DNA from: Rhododendron vialii
Taxonomy: Eukaryota; Streptophyta; Magnoliopsida; Ericales; Ericaceae
NCBI RefSeq assembly: GCF_030253575.1
Contig: NC_080560.1
Span: 40,037,001-40,101,000, forward strand
Reading direction: 5' to 3'
Length of the DNA stretch: 64,000 nt
Part shown: one piece after another, positions 28,025 through 47,069 of the stretch
Numbering within the stretch: the first letter of the stretch is position 1
Layout of the letters: every line of letters starts with the position of its first letter
Notes under the pieces: model-generated
Databases searched by the model: none
The model's input: only the letters and a program-made list of their open reading frames with translations
Told to the model about the DNA's origin: nothing
Made by a program: the position numbers and the translations under genes

Positions 28025-30960
28025 TTACTCGTCTTTCAGTAACTTAGTTGCTGTTTCAACTAGCAAATGAATTGTTTTTCTGCGTCGGCTCAGTCCAATT
28101 GTACCACAGAAGACATTGAAGCTTTCGAGCTCTGATGTTGTCTCCATCACCCACTCCAGCTCCGCCTTCATTCCCATATCTTTGAAAACTTGAATGTTGG
28201 TTTCCTTATCCAGCATCATCCAAATTGCCAACTCTAGGACAAATATCCTTATTCTCGGGGTCTTGATTGATGGATGTCGATATTTCTTTAGAATTTCCAT
28301 CATTGTAGTGGCTAATTCAGCTTCTTGAATTCCGGCGCAATGGAAGGCGGCACTTGACTCTTGAGCAGTCATAAATTTGAATATCTGAGCTGCTAGTCCT
28401 ACCATTGCTTCTTGCAATTTGTTTTCTTCTGACATAATTGCTCTAAGCACCTGTTATGGAGTAGAAAATTTGTCGATTATTATGTCAATCTTCTGCTTTA
28501 CTTTGACACAATAGAATCCATGTTCATGGACCAGTTTGGTTTGGTTCTGTTGTAAATCAAGAATAAAACCCGTAACTACAGTTATAAAATTTTGGGACTG
28601 AATAAAACCGAACCGTTGGAAGCGAACTGAACGGAAGAGTTTTGCTTTGGTGTGTTTCCACGATTCAATGCTAAAAACTCATATGATCCATTTGTAATAA
28701 TTTCAAAAACCAATTCTCACAATTTTCTCTAAAATATTGTAGGACACATAAAATGCCTATATGATGAAGTAGTGATACGAAAATGCAGTCTTTTGGAAGA
28801 TGAAAAGTATGAACATTATAACAATGATGAATTTTCCAAAAATGCAGTCTTTAGGGTTTTTCTTAGCACCCCTAGCTAAAAGAAATGAAAGTTTGTTTGT
28901 TGGTGTTAATGGAAACTTACAGTAGGTGCTGCAGCAGTGACTCCCCTTAACTCCATGAAAGAATCATCTCCACTGAAGGTGCACAAATTCGTTAAGATTC
29001 TTGCTGCATTTATTCGTACCAACGGAACCTCCATTGCATCAACAAGATTTTCAGTTACTTTCAGTTTGATGATCCGATGACAGTTACTCTTACTTTCTAC
29101 TGCCAGCATTGCTAGTGCTTCCCCAGCTGCAGTTCTTACACGCTTCTGATTTTCATCCAACCCCTGTTCGAAGAAAATGTAGAACAATACTTTAAGAACT
29201 CCACCTGTCTCCCCTATCCTCTCTTTCGCATCTTCTTCCATTGCCAGACTGGTTAGAATCCCTATGCCTAGTTGTTGCAACCCTTTGTAGTTCTCTCCAT
29301 ACTGAAGTATATCTCTGATGTTGCTTATTGTGAAAACAACTTCTGAGATCTCTTTCCGCAGTTGCTTCCCAGTGTCCCCCGTTGTGCTTGCCAGCATCTT
29401 CAGCAATTGAAGAGACCGTTTTACCGTCAAAATTTGAGACGGTTCAACGGTTTCCTCTTTCAATAATCTCTTTCCAGTATGCGTAAAATCTATAATCTTT
29501 CGCAAGAGTCCCCTTGTGTTCCCTATCTTTCCGCAGTTATCATGGTCACATGCAAGTTTCTTTAGAATAAGAAGTCCCAAATGATTGAATGTCCAGAAAT
29601 GATAGTTGTCATCATTTTGGACAATTTCCTTATCTGGGAGTTCATCGTTTGCAATGTGAGGAGTCCTGTGTTTCAGGAGTAAAGATGATATTGATTGCAT
29701 TGCACCGGGTATTCCAGAAACCCTAAGAGAGTTCTGGTTTTTACCGGCTAGTTTTGACAATATCTCCGCCGCCAATTTCCTGATCTCCTCTTGTTCTGGA
29801 TCTTTCCAATTCAACATTTCGACTAACCTTTCCACAACCGTAAAAGATATTCCCAGTTTTTGCAATGTGTCATCAGAGAACCTCAAATTCGTTGTGAATT
29901 TATGTAAAATCCTACATCCGATGAGTTGTTCAACCTCAGATTGTGAAGCTAAGAGTTCCATGGAAAATGAAACCATATCCATCTTTAGGCCATCAAATAT
30001 GCTTCCGTTTACGCATCTTGAATACACATCATAAAAGAACCTCTTAATCGAGAGCATACCTGTAGGCCCTAGCCCGCACTCCTCGTTCACCTCATCCAGA
30101 ACTTTACACCAAGTAACCTGATATTCCCAATAGCCTTTCTCCAAGAGAAACAACATTGCTTCAGCTAAGGCCAAAGCATAGAAAATATTTAGAGCAGATT
30201 CAAGGTTTCTCCTGTTCGCATCCCCTTCTGGTACTTGTTTGTAGTTATGTCTGATGAGCTGCATTAGTGACAAAACTGCACATGTCGTTGCAGAAACCAG
30301 CTGGAGCCAGTAGAAAAGCTTACTTATGTTTCTCGATTCGAAAAACCATTTTACATATGGAAGTAGAGGAACACCGGAATTCGCCATTGTTCGAGTTTCC
30401 ATCTTTTTCTCCAAGTATGTTCTCTGTCCAAGGTTTTTGTTTAATTGATTTTGCTTCCGAACAACATCAATAGGCCTGAATATTCCGGTAACTGTTTTTA
30501 TGATGTGGTTTGATTTGGATCTTAGAGCACGGAAACTGTTGATTCCAACGTCACTGATTGACCATGTGGCTTGATGTTGCCATTCAAGCTCATGGCTCCT
30601 ACTGAAAATTCGAGTCCCTTCGATAAGCAGAATAATGGAAATGAACCAGAAGTCTGTTTTATCTAGGGGTAGAGCGAAACCGCCTAACAGCACGACTGTT
30701 GCCCAGATAAACCCCAGAGTTCCCAGGCCGGTGGCTGTTTTTTCCAGCACCGCTAGGCGGAGGGCAAAGAGAGTTACCTTCTTTTCTATTGCACAGATTA
30801 GGGGCCTCGATAGAGAAGATTCGGAGTCCGTACTGCTAGTATTACTCTCTCTAGTTTCAATGCTGCTTTGGGTTCGCAAAATGGTTGGACTGGAGGTGCT
30901 AGGCTCATCAATTTGCAAATGAACACTCCCTTTGCCTTTGGCATACTGCCCCTGATCCAT
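28025..30960 (-). CDS. Membrane-anchored ARM-repeat protein (BLE2-like), 2 exons, 821 aa
   Basis: Plant protein of unknown role. Exons (minus): 30960-28921 and 28450-28025, phase 0 intron, joining ...AAAPT to VLRAIMSEENK. The ATG at 30958-30960 follows a splice-acceptor-like CCAACCAG, and a donor GCAG|GTATTC lies near 31,096, so a short leader intron is likely. The Ser/Thr-rich N-terminus (to about residue 50) precedes four hydrophobic segments at about 77-97, 103-118, 214-234 and 257-274. The rest, from about 300 to the end, is alpha-helical with Leu/Ala-rich ARM-type repeats, such as EIRKLAAEILSKLAGKNQ and RINAARILTNLCTFSGD. The arrangement matches the family annotated as BLE2 or ARM-repeat superfamily in other plants; I infer a membrane-tethered scaffold. 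The gene looks intact. Confidence 0.88.
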
Positions 30961-32308
30961 CTGGTTGGATCAAGTTACGTCACAAATTTTCGGCAATAAA
31001 CCAAACATGTGCATACAACACCACGAAAACAAAATCAGGCAAACATACAGAGAATGCTTGTCGCAAAGATTTACACGTGGTGCAGCAAGAATACCTGCAT
31101 CCGCAGCTCACCCCAGATTCCTCTGTGTTCTTGAATGAGGAAGAAGTTGTTACAGATGATGACAGTCAGGTTAGCTAACTTCGTGGGCCGTTTGTCCAGT
31201 ACTAATCAGGCTTCACAAGCTCAAGAATTACTTAAATGCTTGTTTTGGTTGGATAATCAAGAAGAATGTGGTAGGTTGAGGTTTGAGTTGTGAGCTGTGA
31301 AGGGGAGAAATTTGGAGTTGTGGTAGTATAATCACAAGGGTAAAATGATATTTTCTGTTCTGTTCTCCTATGAGAATGGAAGGATTTTTTGATTGGGTGA
31401 CGAAAAATCCGATAGTCTTGAGCTGTGAAGGGGAGAATTGTGGAGTTGTGGTTGTATAGTTTAATAGAGGAAAATGAGCTTAGGGAGCACGTTTATGCCG
31501 TGGGAATCAGTAGGAAATCCCTATTTTTACCCCAGGAAATTTGTTTTCTGTTTTTCCTTTTGTGTTCCATTCCCTTGACTTTGGGGAAAGGACTTCCCTT
31601 TCCCTCTCATCTCTTTCTCAAGGTGTCAAGATCTCTCTTTTTTTGTACCTTATTTGTTACACAAAAGGCATAAGCTTTCCACTTTTGTGTAGTCTTTTCG
31701 TCCCATTTTTAGTTGGCTGAAACAAAACCCAACTGTGAAATGTCAATATTGCCCTTTGTAGGTTCTCTTGAATGACTTTACGCAGAAAGGGTATAAAGTT
31801 CAAGTTAGAAAATTGTCTGGATCCTTTGTTGTTTAGTTTTACAGGCTTTGTAAGTTACTCTACTCTAAAATTGCTTTTGGGATTTCCATATTATGGAAGC
31901 CACCTAAATATAGTCCTTAACGCAATAGAATTTTAAATCTCCAATTTGACCGATATATGGTTTTGACATTGATACCATTACGTATCTTAATACCAATATA
32001 TGGATTTCGAAGTTGTAATAGCTCATACATATCATTAAGATATGACTCAGCCTAATGATGAACTATTGTCTATGCAGATACTATATATGGAGGATATTTT
32101 AATTCGGTATGTTTTCGTGCCATATATAAATTCTACCTTGTTATAGGTTCAAAATGTGCAGTGGTGGCAACTTAGGTGGTTGTGGCTTGCAGTGGAAAGT
32201 CTTCTGATTCTGTTAAGTTAAAGAATAGAATGGGTCCCTTGTTCCCTGCTCCATAATCGCTTTCGAGTACACGAATGTTCTTCTTAGGTAACATGATGCA
32301 TAGCAGCA

Positions 32309-32312
<4 letters not shown>

Positions 32313-32382
<70 letters not shown>
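32313..32382. repeat. Perfect (GA)35 microsatellite
   Basis: Seventy bases of uninterrupted GA. Long pure tracts like this are usually polymorphic within species. It creates the Glu-Arg and Ser-Leu repeat frames seen on the two strands, which are not genes. Confidence 0.98.
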
Positions 32383-32386
<4 letters not shown>

Positions 32387-32447
32387 CTTATTGTCTAAAA
32401 ATAAACACAATCATCTTTGGAATGAAATGTCAAATGTTTTTTGGTGT

Positions 32448-32548
32448 GACTTTAATTGGGACCCTTGTAAGTGGCCGGAGAGATTGGTACCTAAAAATTA
32501 GTCGAGGTGCGCATAAGTTAGTTCGGATCCTCGAGTTATTAAAAAAAT
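32448..32548 (+). mobile_element. SINE 3' region
   Basis: Contains ATTAGTCGAGGTGCGCATAA, followed by GTTATT and an A7 tail. This word, with AATTGGGA upstream, recurs with A-rich tails near 45,650, 46,000, 60,500 and 60,960 on the same strand. From established knowledge of plant SINEs it resembles the conserved 3' domain of Angio-type SINEs; I am fairly but not fully sure of that name. Confidence 0.65.
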
Positions 32549-32874
32549 GTCATTACCGTAAGTAATTTGCAGATACAAGCGTGGGATTAATGATCTGGAT
32601 ATTACTACTAAATTATTGGGTCCCGCATGACCTATTGAATGGTGGTGACCCAAAAGAATAAAGGGCTCTGTATTTGGAAAATCTTGACAACTACTATCTG
32701 CTTGACTGCACGCGAAACCTTGTTCTGATGATTTTTCCTTTGATTCATTCAAAACCCATTTTGTGCTGGGTTTTGCTCTGATGATTCCTCCTTGATTCAT
32801 TCGACACCTATTTGTGCCTAACAAGCATAAGCGATTCTTGGTGTCTTTGTGTGTGTGTGTATATATATAGGCAG

Positions 32875-33157
32875 AAAGTTTCAAATGCGGACTTCTTAAA
32901 ATGCGGACTCCCCATTCTTGATCGAATTTTGATGATCCGAGCCGCTCAATGTGTTAAGAACGTGATTTTAAGAGTACTCGTGAGAAATCGGCAAAAAAAA
33001 AGACCGGAAATGGCTTGATTTGAGCAGTTTTTCATTGAATGCCTTAAAATCACGTTCTTTTCACATTTAGCAGCTCGGATCATCAAAATTCGATTCAAAA
33101 ATAAAATAAATGGAGAGGTCCGCATTTTAGCTAAAATGAGGACGTCCTCATGTGAAA
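32875..33157. mobile_element. MITE with about 70 bp terminal inverted repeats
   Basis: AAAATGCGGACTCC at the left pairs with GGTCCGCATTTTA at the right; inside, CGAATTTTGATGATCCGAGC pairs with GCTCGGATCATCAAAATTCG, and AAGAACGTGATTTTA with TAAAATCACGTTCTT. The mirror-image frames 32812-33018 (plus) and 32946-33170 (minus) both encode ILMIRAA..KNVILR for this reason. Outer ends and target duplication are uncertain. Confidence 0.85.
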
Positions 33158-34141
33158 AGTACGTAATCATTTTTTGTTTCTTCTTGATTGATTTCGTGCC
33201 AAATTAATATAATAGGACGTGTTAAAAATGAATATAACAGAGAGAAAAAAAAGTTTTGAAATACGTTCTTGTGGAGACGTTAATCATGAAACAACTGTGA
33301 TTTGAAAATAGAAATATAATTTAACAATGGTAGTAAATAGTCCTTTATGAGAAAGAATAGAAAATTGAGTGTACAAGAAGACAATCTAATTAAAAAGGAC
33401 AATTTGAGATGATGTATTGTGATAGAATTATTTTTTAATTAAAGGTAATGTATTACTAATAGAATAACCTATTTCATCAAGTGAAAAATAAATACTTAAA
33501 AAATAAGAATTTTAACAAAACGAAGCCTTATTAACTTGATTGTAAGAAACTCGTACATTTTCAACCATCAAGAGACTGAGAGTTTCCGCTATTGACTAAA
33601 AGGTATTTTTGGTATTCTGCACTTGTTTTTCCACTATTAAAGACAAGTCGTTTCCTCTAACTAAATGAACTACGTGGTATTTTCAGTGGAAACCACACAT
33701 CTATTGCCATTAGTTCGAAGACAAACTGGGAGAACTCAGCCCGGAAGCAAGTAGCACAAAATCAAACACTCATGTGAGAATGCTAAACAGAGCTTCTGTG
33801 AGTACTGAGTAGCACATTGTCATAGATACAAAGTACGATTTCCGAAAACAATTTCTAGTCCTGAATAAAGTCATTTCTACATTTTTCCAACCCCTATATT
33901 ATACAATCAACTGGAGTAAAAAACAAATGGCCATAATCCTAATTCCCAGTTCTAAAGGAGTAAAAAACAAATGGTCTGGTAAAAATCAGATAATCCTAAT
34001 TCCCAGTTCTAAATAAACATTTCAGAATATAAAAAAAACATAGTGGCATGCATCTGTTAAAGAATGGAAAGGAAACAGGAAAGACTTTGCAAAAGTAAAG
34101 AATATCAGTTCCATATCTTCTTGATTCGTATCTTGTAAGAT

Positions 34142-34315
34142 CCTTCAAATCCGCCGTTGACCAGTATACAAACTGTTCCTAATCTCCTCCACCAACAGAA
34201 AGTGTTCTCATATCTTAACATGAAACATCCTTCAAATCCGTCATTGACCAGTATACAAACTGTTCCTAATCTCCTTCACCAACATAAAGTGTTCCCAATC
34301 TGTTCTTGTAAGCTA
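34142..34315. repeat. Tandem duplication, 2 x 87 bp
   Basis: CCTTCAAATCCGYCRTTGAC begins both units (34142 and 34229) and the copies differ at only a few positions. It lies downstream of the MPK16 stop codon and may be in its 3' flank. Confidence 0.9.
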
Positions 34316-34598
34316 GCTCCGATGAAAAATCTCCATGTGATTTGAAAAGTTTACATCCGTCACCAATTAATTTTCATATTTTTTGTTGTTAGCCTTTACT
34401 TTTCCAATAGACTGATTTTGAGAAAAAAAGTTACCTGAGGAATAGTCTCTTTTTTGTCTTCAATGTACTATCCTTCTCTTTTCTCAAGAACTTTTTACTT
34501 ACGACCCTTTTTCCGACCAAGATGGGAAAAAAAGTTCAAAAAAAGACAAATGAGCAGTTTTTGGTTAAGATGGCCCAAAAACAGTCAAGTCAAAGGGA

Positions 34599-41565
<6,967 letters not shown>

Positions 41566-42099
41566 TTCAGTACAGGGAATTAAAATACTTGAAACTTCCA
41601 AGCCCAAGTCCAAAGTTAACCGATACAGATCAAAATCTATGACAAAAAGGTTGCCTTCGCAACTCAAATAATCGAAAACAAATGGGTCAAACTTCCCCCG
41701 ATCACAAAATCACAACAAACCCCGCATACAACCAACTCAATAAAATGGCACAAATTCAATAAGTGAAAAAAGAACCCAACTTGGAACCCAGACCAGGGAT
41801 AAAAAAGGGTACTTTTTCCAATTGAGAGAAAAGGGATTTTGCTAAGAAGTTGGAAGTTGAATGGAACTGAATTGTTAGAGAATTTTTTTGGGGGGAAGTA
41901 TTAAGTTTGTATGTAGTAAAACTATGTAATGGGTATTTACCCAAACATAAAATTATGTAATGGGTATTTGAAAATTAGAAATTTCAGATCGGGTATGAAC
42001 AGTGTTCAGGATTCCTTTTTCTTTTCTTTTTTTTGGCTAAATTTGTCTGGAGATGGGGATAATCTACTAAGCAAGTACGGATATATGCATGCGTAGAAG

Positions 42100-42290
42100 A
42101 GAAATCTTGAAGAACTGGAGAAAAAAGGGAGAAAGTTTGAGAATCGATGCAATAGATCTTAAGAGAGAGAGAGAGAGAAGAATCGAAGAATGGTCAGTGC
42201 TGTCTCAAGTTTAAAAGGATAGAAGAGCTGAGTGGAAGAACAAGAAGGGGACCAAATGTAATATTTCACTTATTTAAAGAAATTATTGTG
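42100..42290 (-). promoter_or_regulatory. Likely 5' leader / promoter region of MPK16
   Basis: A GA run at about 42,162-42,178 reads as CT-rich leader on the sense strand, about 600 bases upstream of the ATG. No clear TATA box could be chosen. The distance leaves room for a further leader intron. Confidence 0.3.
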
Positions 42291-42291
42291 C

Positions 42292-42412
42292 GAATCGAAT
42301 ATGGTCTAGTTGTTATCTTCTGGTCCTCCCTACGTGGGAGGTCACGGTTCAAATCTCATTGTGAACATGTGAAATTTAGGATTGAGGTATAAATATTAGA
42401 AAAAAAATGAAA
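42292..42412 (+). mobile_element. tRNA-derived SINE head
   Basis: ATGGTCTAGTTGTTATC (A-box-like) and, about 35 bases on, GGTTCAAATCTC (B-box) are spaced as in a tRNA-derived RNA polymerase III promoter, with an A8 tail at the end. No cloverleaf or anticodon stem forms, so it is a SINE and not a tRNA gene. Confidence 0.6.
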
Positions 42413-42957
42413 AAGAAATTATTGACCCAAAACAAAATTTATTTAAATAACTTACTTCGTATACTAAAATTTTGGGGAATTTTTATTTTGGATTCAGGGA
42501 AATTAACCCTTCAAAGAAATTGAATCATGGATTACTAATTTGTTGATTTGAAGTATGATATTGAACTGGGTGAACCATGGAGCGTGTGGAGTATATTTCA
42601 ATTTGAATTCAATTTTGATTATTTCATGTAAAACTTTTGCTACAACAAAAAATGAACACACCAACAAATACACACACTCACAAGACAATGTGTGGGGCCT
42701 ATATGTCTTGAAGTGAGTGTTCATTCATGTGTTTGTTTGGCATTATAGAATTCTTTTTCATGTATTCCATAACCTTATCTTATGCGACCATCAAGCACTT
42801 GTGTATGCAATGTAGTCAGCCTAACGAGTCAACTTTGTAATTAAATTCATAGTTCAAGCCCCAACTCCTTTCTTCCATTCATTTTAAAGCTAGGATAGTG
42901 TGATTGTTTTCCGTGTCCGAAAATATCATTATGTAGATCCGGTTACCCAATAATTAG

Positions 42958-43225
42958 GGCTTGTTCGGACAAAAAGGCCATTGACTTTTCCGTCAAAAAT
43001 AAGCCAAACAAACCCACATAAAAACAAAAATAAGCCAATAAGTCACTTTTTTCGTCTTTATTCAAAAAATATTTGATTTCTATCAAAATTTTATATTTTT
43101 AGATTCCTCTTGTCATGAAGATGCAATAATCCCCGAAAAAAATGAGAATAAGCCAAGTGATACGAAAAAAATTTGAATAAGGACAAAACATAAGTCACTT
43201 TGTTTTATTTGTCCGAACACCTTAA
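42958..43225. mobile_element. hAT-like MITE
   Basis: GGGCTTGTTCGGACAAA at the left and its inverse TTTGTCCGAACACCTT at the right are terminal inverted repeats of about 16 bases. Interior is AT-rich and noncoding. Target duplication is not clear. Confidence 0.65.
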
Positions 43226-43299
43226 AGTGGCGCAAAAGCCATCGATATGCTTTAAAAGGTATAAGCCCTTTATCTCAAACTTTAGAAGTACATATATTC

Positions 43300-44220
43300 A
43301 TAAATAAAATATAATTTGATAGTACTAATTAAAAGAACCATGTTTCCACTTTCACAGTGGACGTGCATTATCGTATGAATTTCGAATTACAAAGATTTTA
43401 GGGGAACTTCCAAAAAAAAAACTAGTCTAAGGAAAAGTAACATTTATTTGCAATTCAATTTATCTTTCACCCTATCGTTACTTTTTTAAAATTCAAACCC
43501 CATGCGAAAGATTACTCATTTTTCTTGTACAGCATATCAATGCTGGCTTTGTCCTGATGTCATGTGAGAAATGTTTCAACATCATTCTGGTATCCAAGTA
43601 TTGCATGGTGTCTTTGTGGATCCTCAAATCCGACATGGGATGCTGTCGAGCAGCTCCCTGTCGAGCAGGTGCAGAGCGACTAATCCGGCCGTTCATTTTG
43701 GCACGGACGGGTCAGATCGAATCTGAACTCATATAAATCGCATACAAATTTAAAGCGTCCATTAATTATTGAGTTAAGATCCGAGTTGTCGATTGTCGAG
43801 ATGAGCGACCGCTCTACACCGAGCATCTTCCATTCCCTCAAACTAGCCTAACATTCCTAAATCCTAACCATGAAGAGCTGGTTAAAAGCCAGTTCTCCCT
43901 GGGGTTGCCAAAAACTCATGATTACCCAACTTTTGGTTTCTTACTTTATTGGTCCTCTCCAGCCATTTCGTTTCAAGTTGGTCCTAAAAATTCTTTCTGC
44001 TGTTTGCTTTGTCCAATTGTTTAGAAAAGAAGGGGCCCATTTCCAACATGCTTGAGTGGTGATGAGAGACAATATTAGACAGCTAGCAGCCACCACATAA
44101 TTTTTCTAATTGACAAATGAGCAGTGCTATGTGCACAGCAGCTTATACACAGCAGCTGTGCACAGATGCCATTTTCTCCCGGATGGTTGATGCTTTGAAT
44201 TTCTTAGCTTGCAAGACATT
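43300..44220. other. Intergenic, no gene seen
   Basis: AT-rich flanks around a GC-richer patch (43,620-43,850) with repeated GTCGAGCAG and GAGCGAC words. Nothing here resembles a coding exon or RNA gene. Confidence 0.4.
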
Positions 44221-44228
44221 GCACTCCT

Positions 44229-44397
44229 CCAGAGATCTTTTGAACCGAATTTTTGGTGTACACATATACCAAGTGCTTTTCAATCGCAAGATCATGTATA
44301 AGATTCTCCTGCCTAAAGAATCTCACGTGATTCTACAGCTGAAAATCACTTGGTACATCGGTACACCAAAACGTCGGTATAGAAATTCTCTGGTGAC
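44229..44397. mobile_element. MULE-type MITE with 9 bp target duplication
   Basis: CCAGAGATCTTTTG...TTTTGGTGTA...CCAAGTGCTTTTC at the left mirrors the right side (inverted: CCAGAGAATTTC...TTTTGGTGTA...CCAAGTGATTTTC), giving about 50 bp inverted ends. Identical TGCACTCCT lies at 44220-44228 and 44398-44406. Nine-base duplications with long inverted ends point to the Mutator superfamily. The left end may lack four terminal bases (GTCA). Confidence 0.8.
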
Positions 44398-45236
44398 TGC
44401 ACTCCTAGGACATTGACAGAAATATTTGGTCATCCAAATTAGAAGAAATGGGTTGAAAGTCAACTCCCTACAAAAGATTTCTGTTTGTTTTTGACAATGA
44501 CATATAGAGTAAGTGAACAGTTTTGCCTTCATTTTTCCGGGAGTTTACTTCTTGCAACTCGAATTGGCATAATAACATACTTATGTGAATAACACTTTTG
44601 TCGCAACCAGTTACGACAGTATAAATCTTACCTTATCGCGTGTTCATAGGAGAACCGTAATGACCAAACGATTGTAAACGATTTATGTACGCCTTTGGTA
44701 GAAAATTAGGTATGTATCGGTCTATTGGGACCCAAATCCAATTTGATAAGATTGTTAAGGTTTGTTGGTCCTAACATGTGTGTCTTTCTCAGTAAAGGGA
44801 AAAGAAGACAAAAGCATGTATTAGTGTTTTAATGTTGTGGCCTACATATGATTAAATATGAAAGGATGTTACTACGAAAAAGCAATGAAATTACTATGAA
44901 CCCTTCAAGAAGCAAAAGCTAATGCTAATCTATCAGGTCTATATAAAGAGTCAAGCCCTAAAAGCACATAATCAATTGTCAAGATTAATTCAGTACTGGA
45001 ATCAAGCAATTGTTTTATAGCAGTTAGATTTTTCTTTTGGAGAAAGTGATTCTGTTCGAAAGAGAAAGGAAAGTGCTTTCCTCTTTCTAACCCATTTACC
45101 AAATGGAAAGAGGAGCAGCACTCATAATGCTTCTACCTAATTCAAAGATACTTTTGAGCAGTAGTAGTTCAAAAGAGGAAAAAAGACAGCACTAACCTGC
45201 ATTATTGTAAGCATGGGGAATAACAAAGATATCATG

Positions 45237-45412
45237 GGAACCCAAGGGGTTTGGCCATGTGTTTGTCCACGTGTTCGAATTTCATAGAGGTCAAATATTT
45301 TAAACATTAGGGTCACTGGAGGGTTTGCTCGAACTTTAGGACCCCGGAATAAGTTGAGGTGTGTGCGCAAGCTGGCTTGAACAACTGGTTATCAAGCAAA
45401 AAAAAACATAGA
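45237..45412 (+). mobile_element. Full-length-looking SINE
   Basis: From a B-box-like GTTCGAATTTC near 45,272 to GAGGTGTGTGCGCAAGCTGG near 45,357 and GGTTATCAAGC plus an A9 tail. This has the tRNA-related head, body and conserved 3' domain expected of a plant SINE. Confidence 0.7.
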
Positions 45413-45509
45413 TATCATGGGAGGATTGAAGCTTTTCTAACAACAGTAAAACGCAGTCCCCAAAAAAAAAAAAAAAAAACAGTAAAACGAGTTTTTCTTT
45501 GAAAATCAT

Positions 45510-46765
45510 AAACATAATGATAAGTGCTCCTCAAAAAATGATTAAGTGATGCTTCAACTTCATTGACATTCATGGATTGTACATCTTGTATTACCAAAGT
45601 CCAATAAAAAACCCATCATAATTTGCTAATTTTCTCCTCTACTTTCCCCCGAGCTCCATTTTAATTGGGATCTCCGTGAGTGGGTGGCGGGATTGATCCT
45701 TTAGGATTAGTCGTGGTGAGCGTAAGTTGGGCATGAGGACATTTACTTACCCAAAAATTCATTGAGTCCAAATTGAACCAACTCAATCCATTAAGTCATT
45801 AACCATAAAAAAAAAATCCCAAATACTTATATTTCAGAAAACCACTTTAACTATGCAATATGCCCATAAATAAACTTGAAATGGAGAAAAGAGGGTAGAT
45901 GACAGAAACTAGATTTTTCCACTTCCAACGTGTATAAACTTTGCATTTGCTCCGGCTTCAAGTGGGGCTTCCGCTAGTGGACAGTGAGTTTATGATCCTC
46001 AAAATTAGTCGAGATGCGCGTAAGTTGGTCCGAATACCTAGTGTAAAAAAAAAACATGTATCAACTCCTCCTACTCTCCCACTGCAATCCATGTCATTCT
46101 CTTACTGATTGTCTCCTAGAAGGGACTTAGTATATGACAGTTTATTTGCAGCTCTTTCCCTCCGGCTGTGGACAATCAATTGTAGTGAGACAGAGAATGA
46201 CATTGAAGATTAGACAAGTCACTGGATAGGAAAATCCGCCTGCGACAGTTGAATATTTCGAAAGGTCTTTCTTAGGATTTGGAATGCCTATCACAATTTG
46301 ATTCAAACAAATGCACTAACAAGATTCACTAATATTGTATATCTTACTCGATATGAATTTGGCTTTTCTGGAATTTCGTTTGGATTACATAGAGCAATTC
46401 GCGTAATCTCAGCCGTCCAAAAATATTTTTAACAGTTCAAATTAGTTAAAAGATGCTTCCCAGGAAGAGCTTATTCCTACTCGGAAGAGTCTTTTCTAAA
46501 TATGATGGAAAAAAGGAGTCATTTTTTAATCAAAACTATTGATTATCGAGATGGACGACTAAGATGCAATTGCATAGATGCCAAGTCCCTTCGCTATCAG
46601 CGAATGCATATAAAAAGAACAAACAATTAGATGATGACATAATAAGAACAAGGAACACAATTCCGCCCAATTTTCTTTATAGTTGTTAGTAGAATGAGTT
46701 TTTTTTTTTAAAAATAACTTGGAGTGTCTGAGCCAGCTTACTAAAGGGATGAAACTTATTGCGTT
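45510..46765. repeat. Segmental duplication copy A
   Basis: Matches copy B (60,335-61,945) almost throughout, including two SINE insertions in the same places (near 45,650-45,740 and 45,945-46,055), the CTGTGGACAA region and a MITE near 46,395-46,570. Copy A lacks about 90 bases that B and C have after the first SINE, and lacks the 124 bp MITE found in B. It is followed directly by a piece of the F-box gene 3' end. Confidence 0.9.
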
Positions 46766-46774
46766 TAATAGATA

Positions 46775-47004
46775 AACAACCAATCCAATCATCCATCCAA
46801 AATAGAAATGTCATGGTACTTGAATATCCCAAACTTGGAACAATTTTATCTCTACCCATGGAAGAAAATTAGGTAGGAAAAGGTAGGACAAGGTAAAACA
46901 CAAATGAATACCTGTTGGCAATATACACCATATGAAGCTCTTCCTCTTCTTTTTTGGGTTCTTTTTCAAAGATTTTATGGTCTGATTCTCAAAGAAGAGG
47001 AACA
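46775..47004 (-). pseudogene. Copy of the F-box gene 3' end (gene body missing)
   Basis: Nearly identical in direct orientation to 57,851-58,092, which is the 3' flank and last ten or so codons of the F-box gene at 58,065-59,612. Nothing of the rest of that gene follows. On the window's right, copies of segment A lie upstream of the F-box gene; here the order (upstream block then 3' end) is what two neighbouring members of a tandem array would leave after deletion of one gene body. Confidence 0.8.
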
Positions 47005-47064
47005 TAAAATCTTTGAAAAAGAACCCAAATGAATACCTTGTCCTACCTTTTCCTACCTAATTTT
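46865..47064. repeat. Nested perfect inverted repeats (31 bp and 24 bp)
   Basis: 46865-46895 is the exact reverse complement of 47034-47064, and inside it 46956-46979 is the exact reverse complement of 47003-47026. The spacers between the two pairs differ (60 and 7 bases), so part of one arm was lost. The arms derive from the F-box 3' flank; the paralogue near 57,960-58,090 has only the left half. Confidence 0.95.
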
Positions 47065-47069
47065 CCGAA

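Larger units (their letters stand above)
31100..34598. other. Intergenic region between the ARM gene and MPK16
   Basis: No gene is supported. It contains a GA microsatellite, a SINE copy, a long inverted-repeat element and a small tandem duplication, each listed separately. The remainder is AT-rich with no family match. Confidence 0.5.

Noticed and set aside
32275..32565. Open frames rich in Glu-Arg (plus) and Ser-Leu (minus)
   Set aside because: They are translations of the (GA)35 microsatellite, not proteins.
42340..42360. Possible tRNA gene (GGTTCAAATCTC)
   Set aside because: B-box match only; no acceptor, anticodon or T stems pair. Treated as SINE.
44117..44532. Overlapping 99- and 69-codon frames on opposite strands
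   Set aside because: Mirror peptides produced by the inverted ends of the MULE-type MITE.
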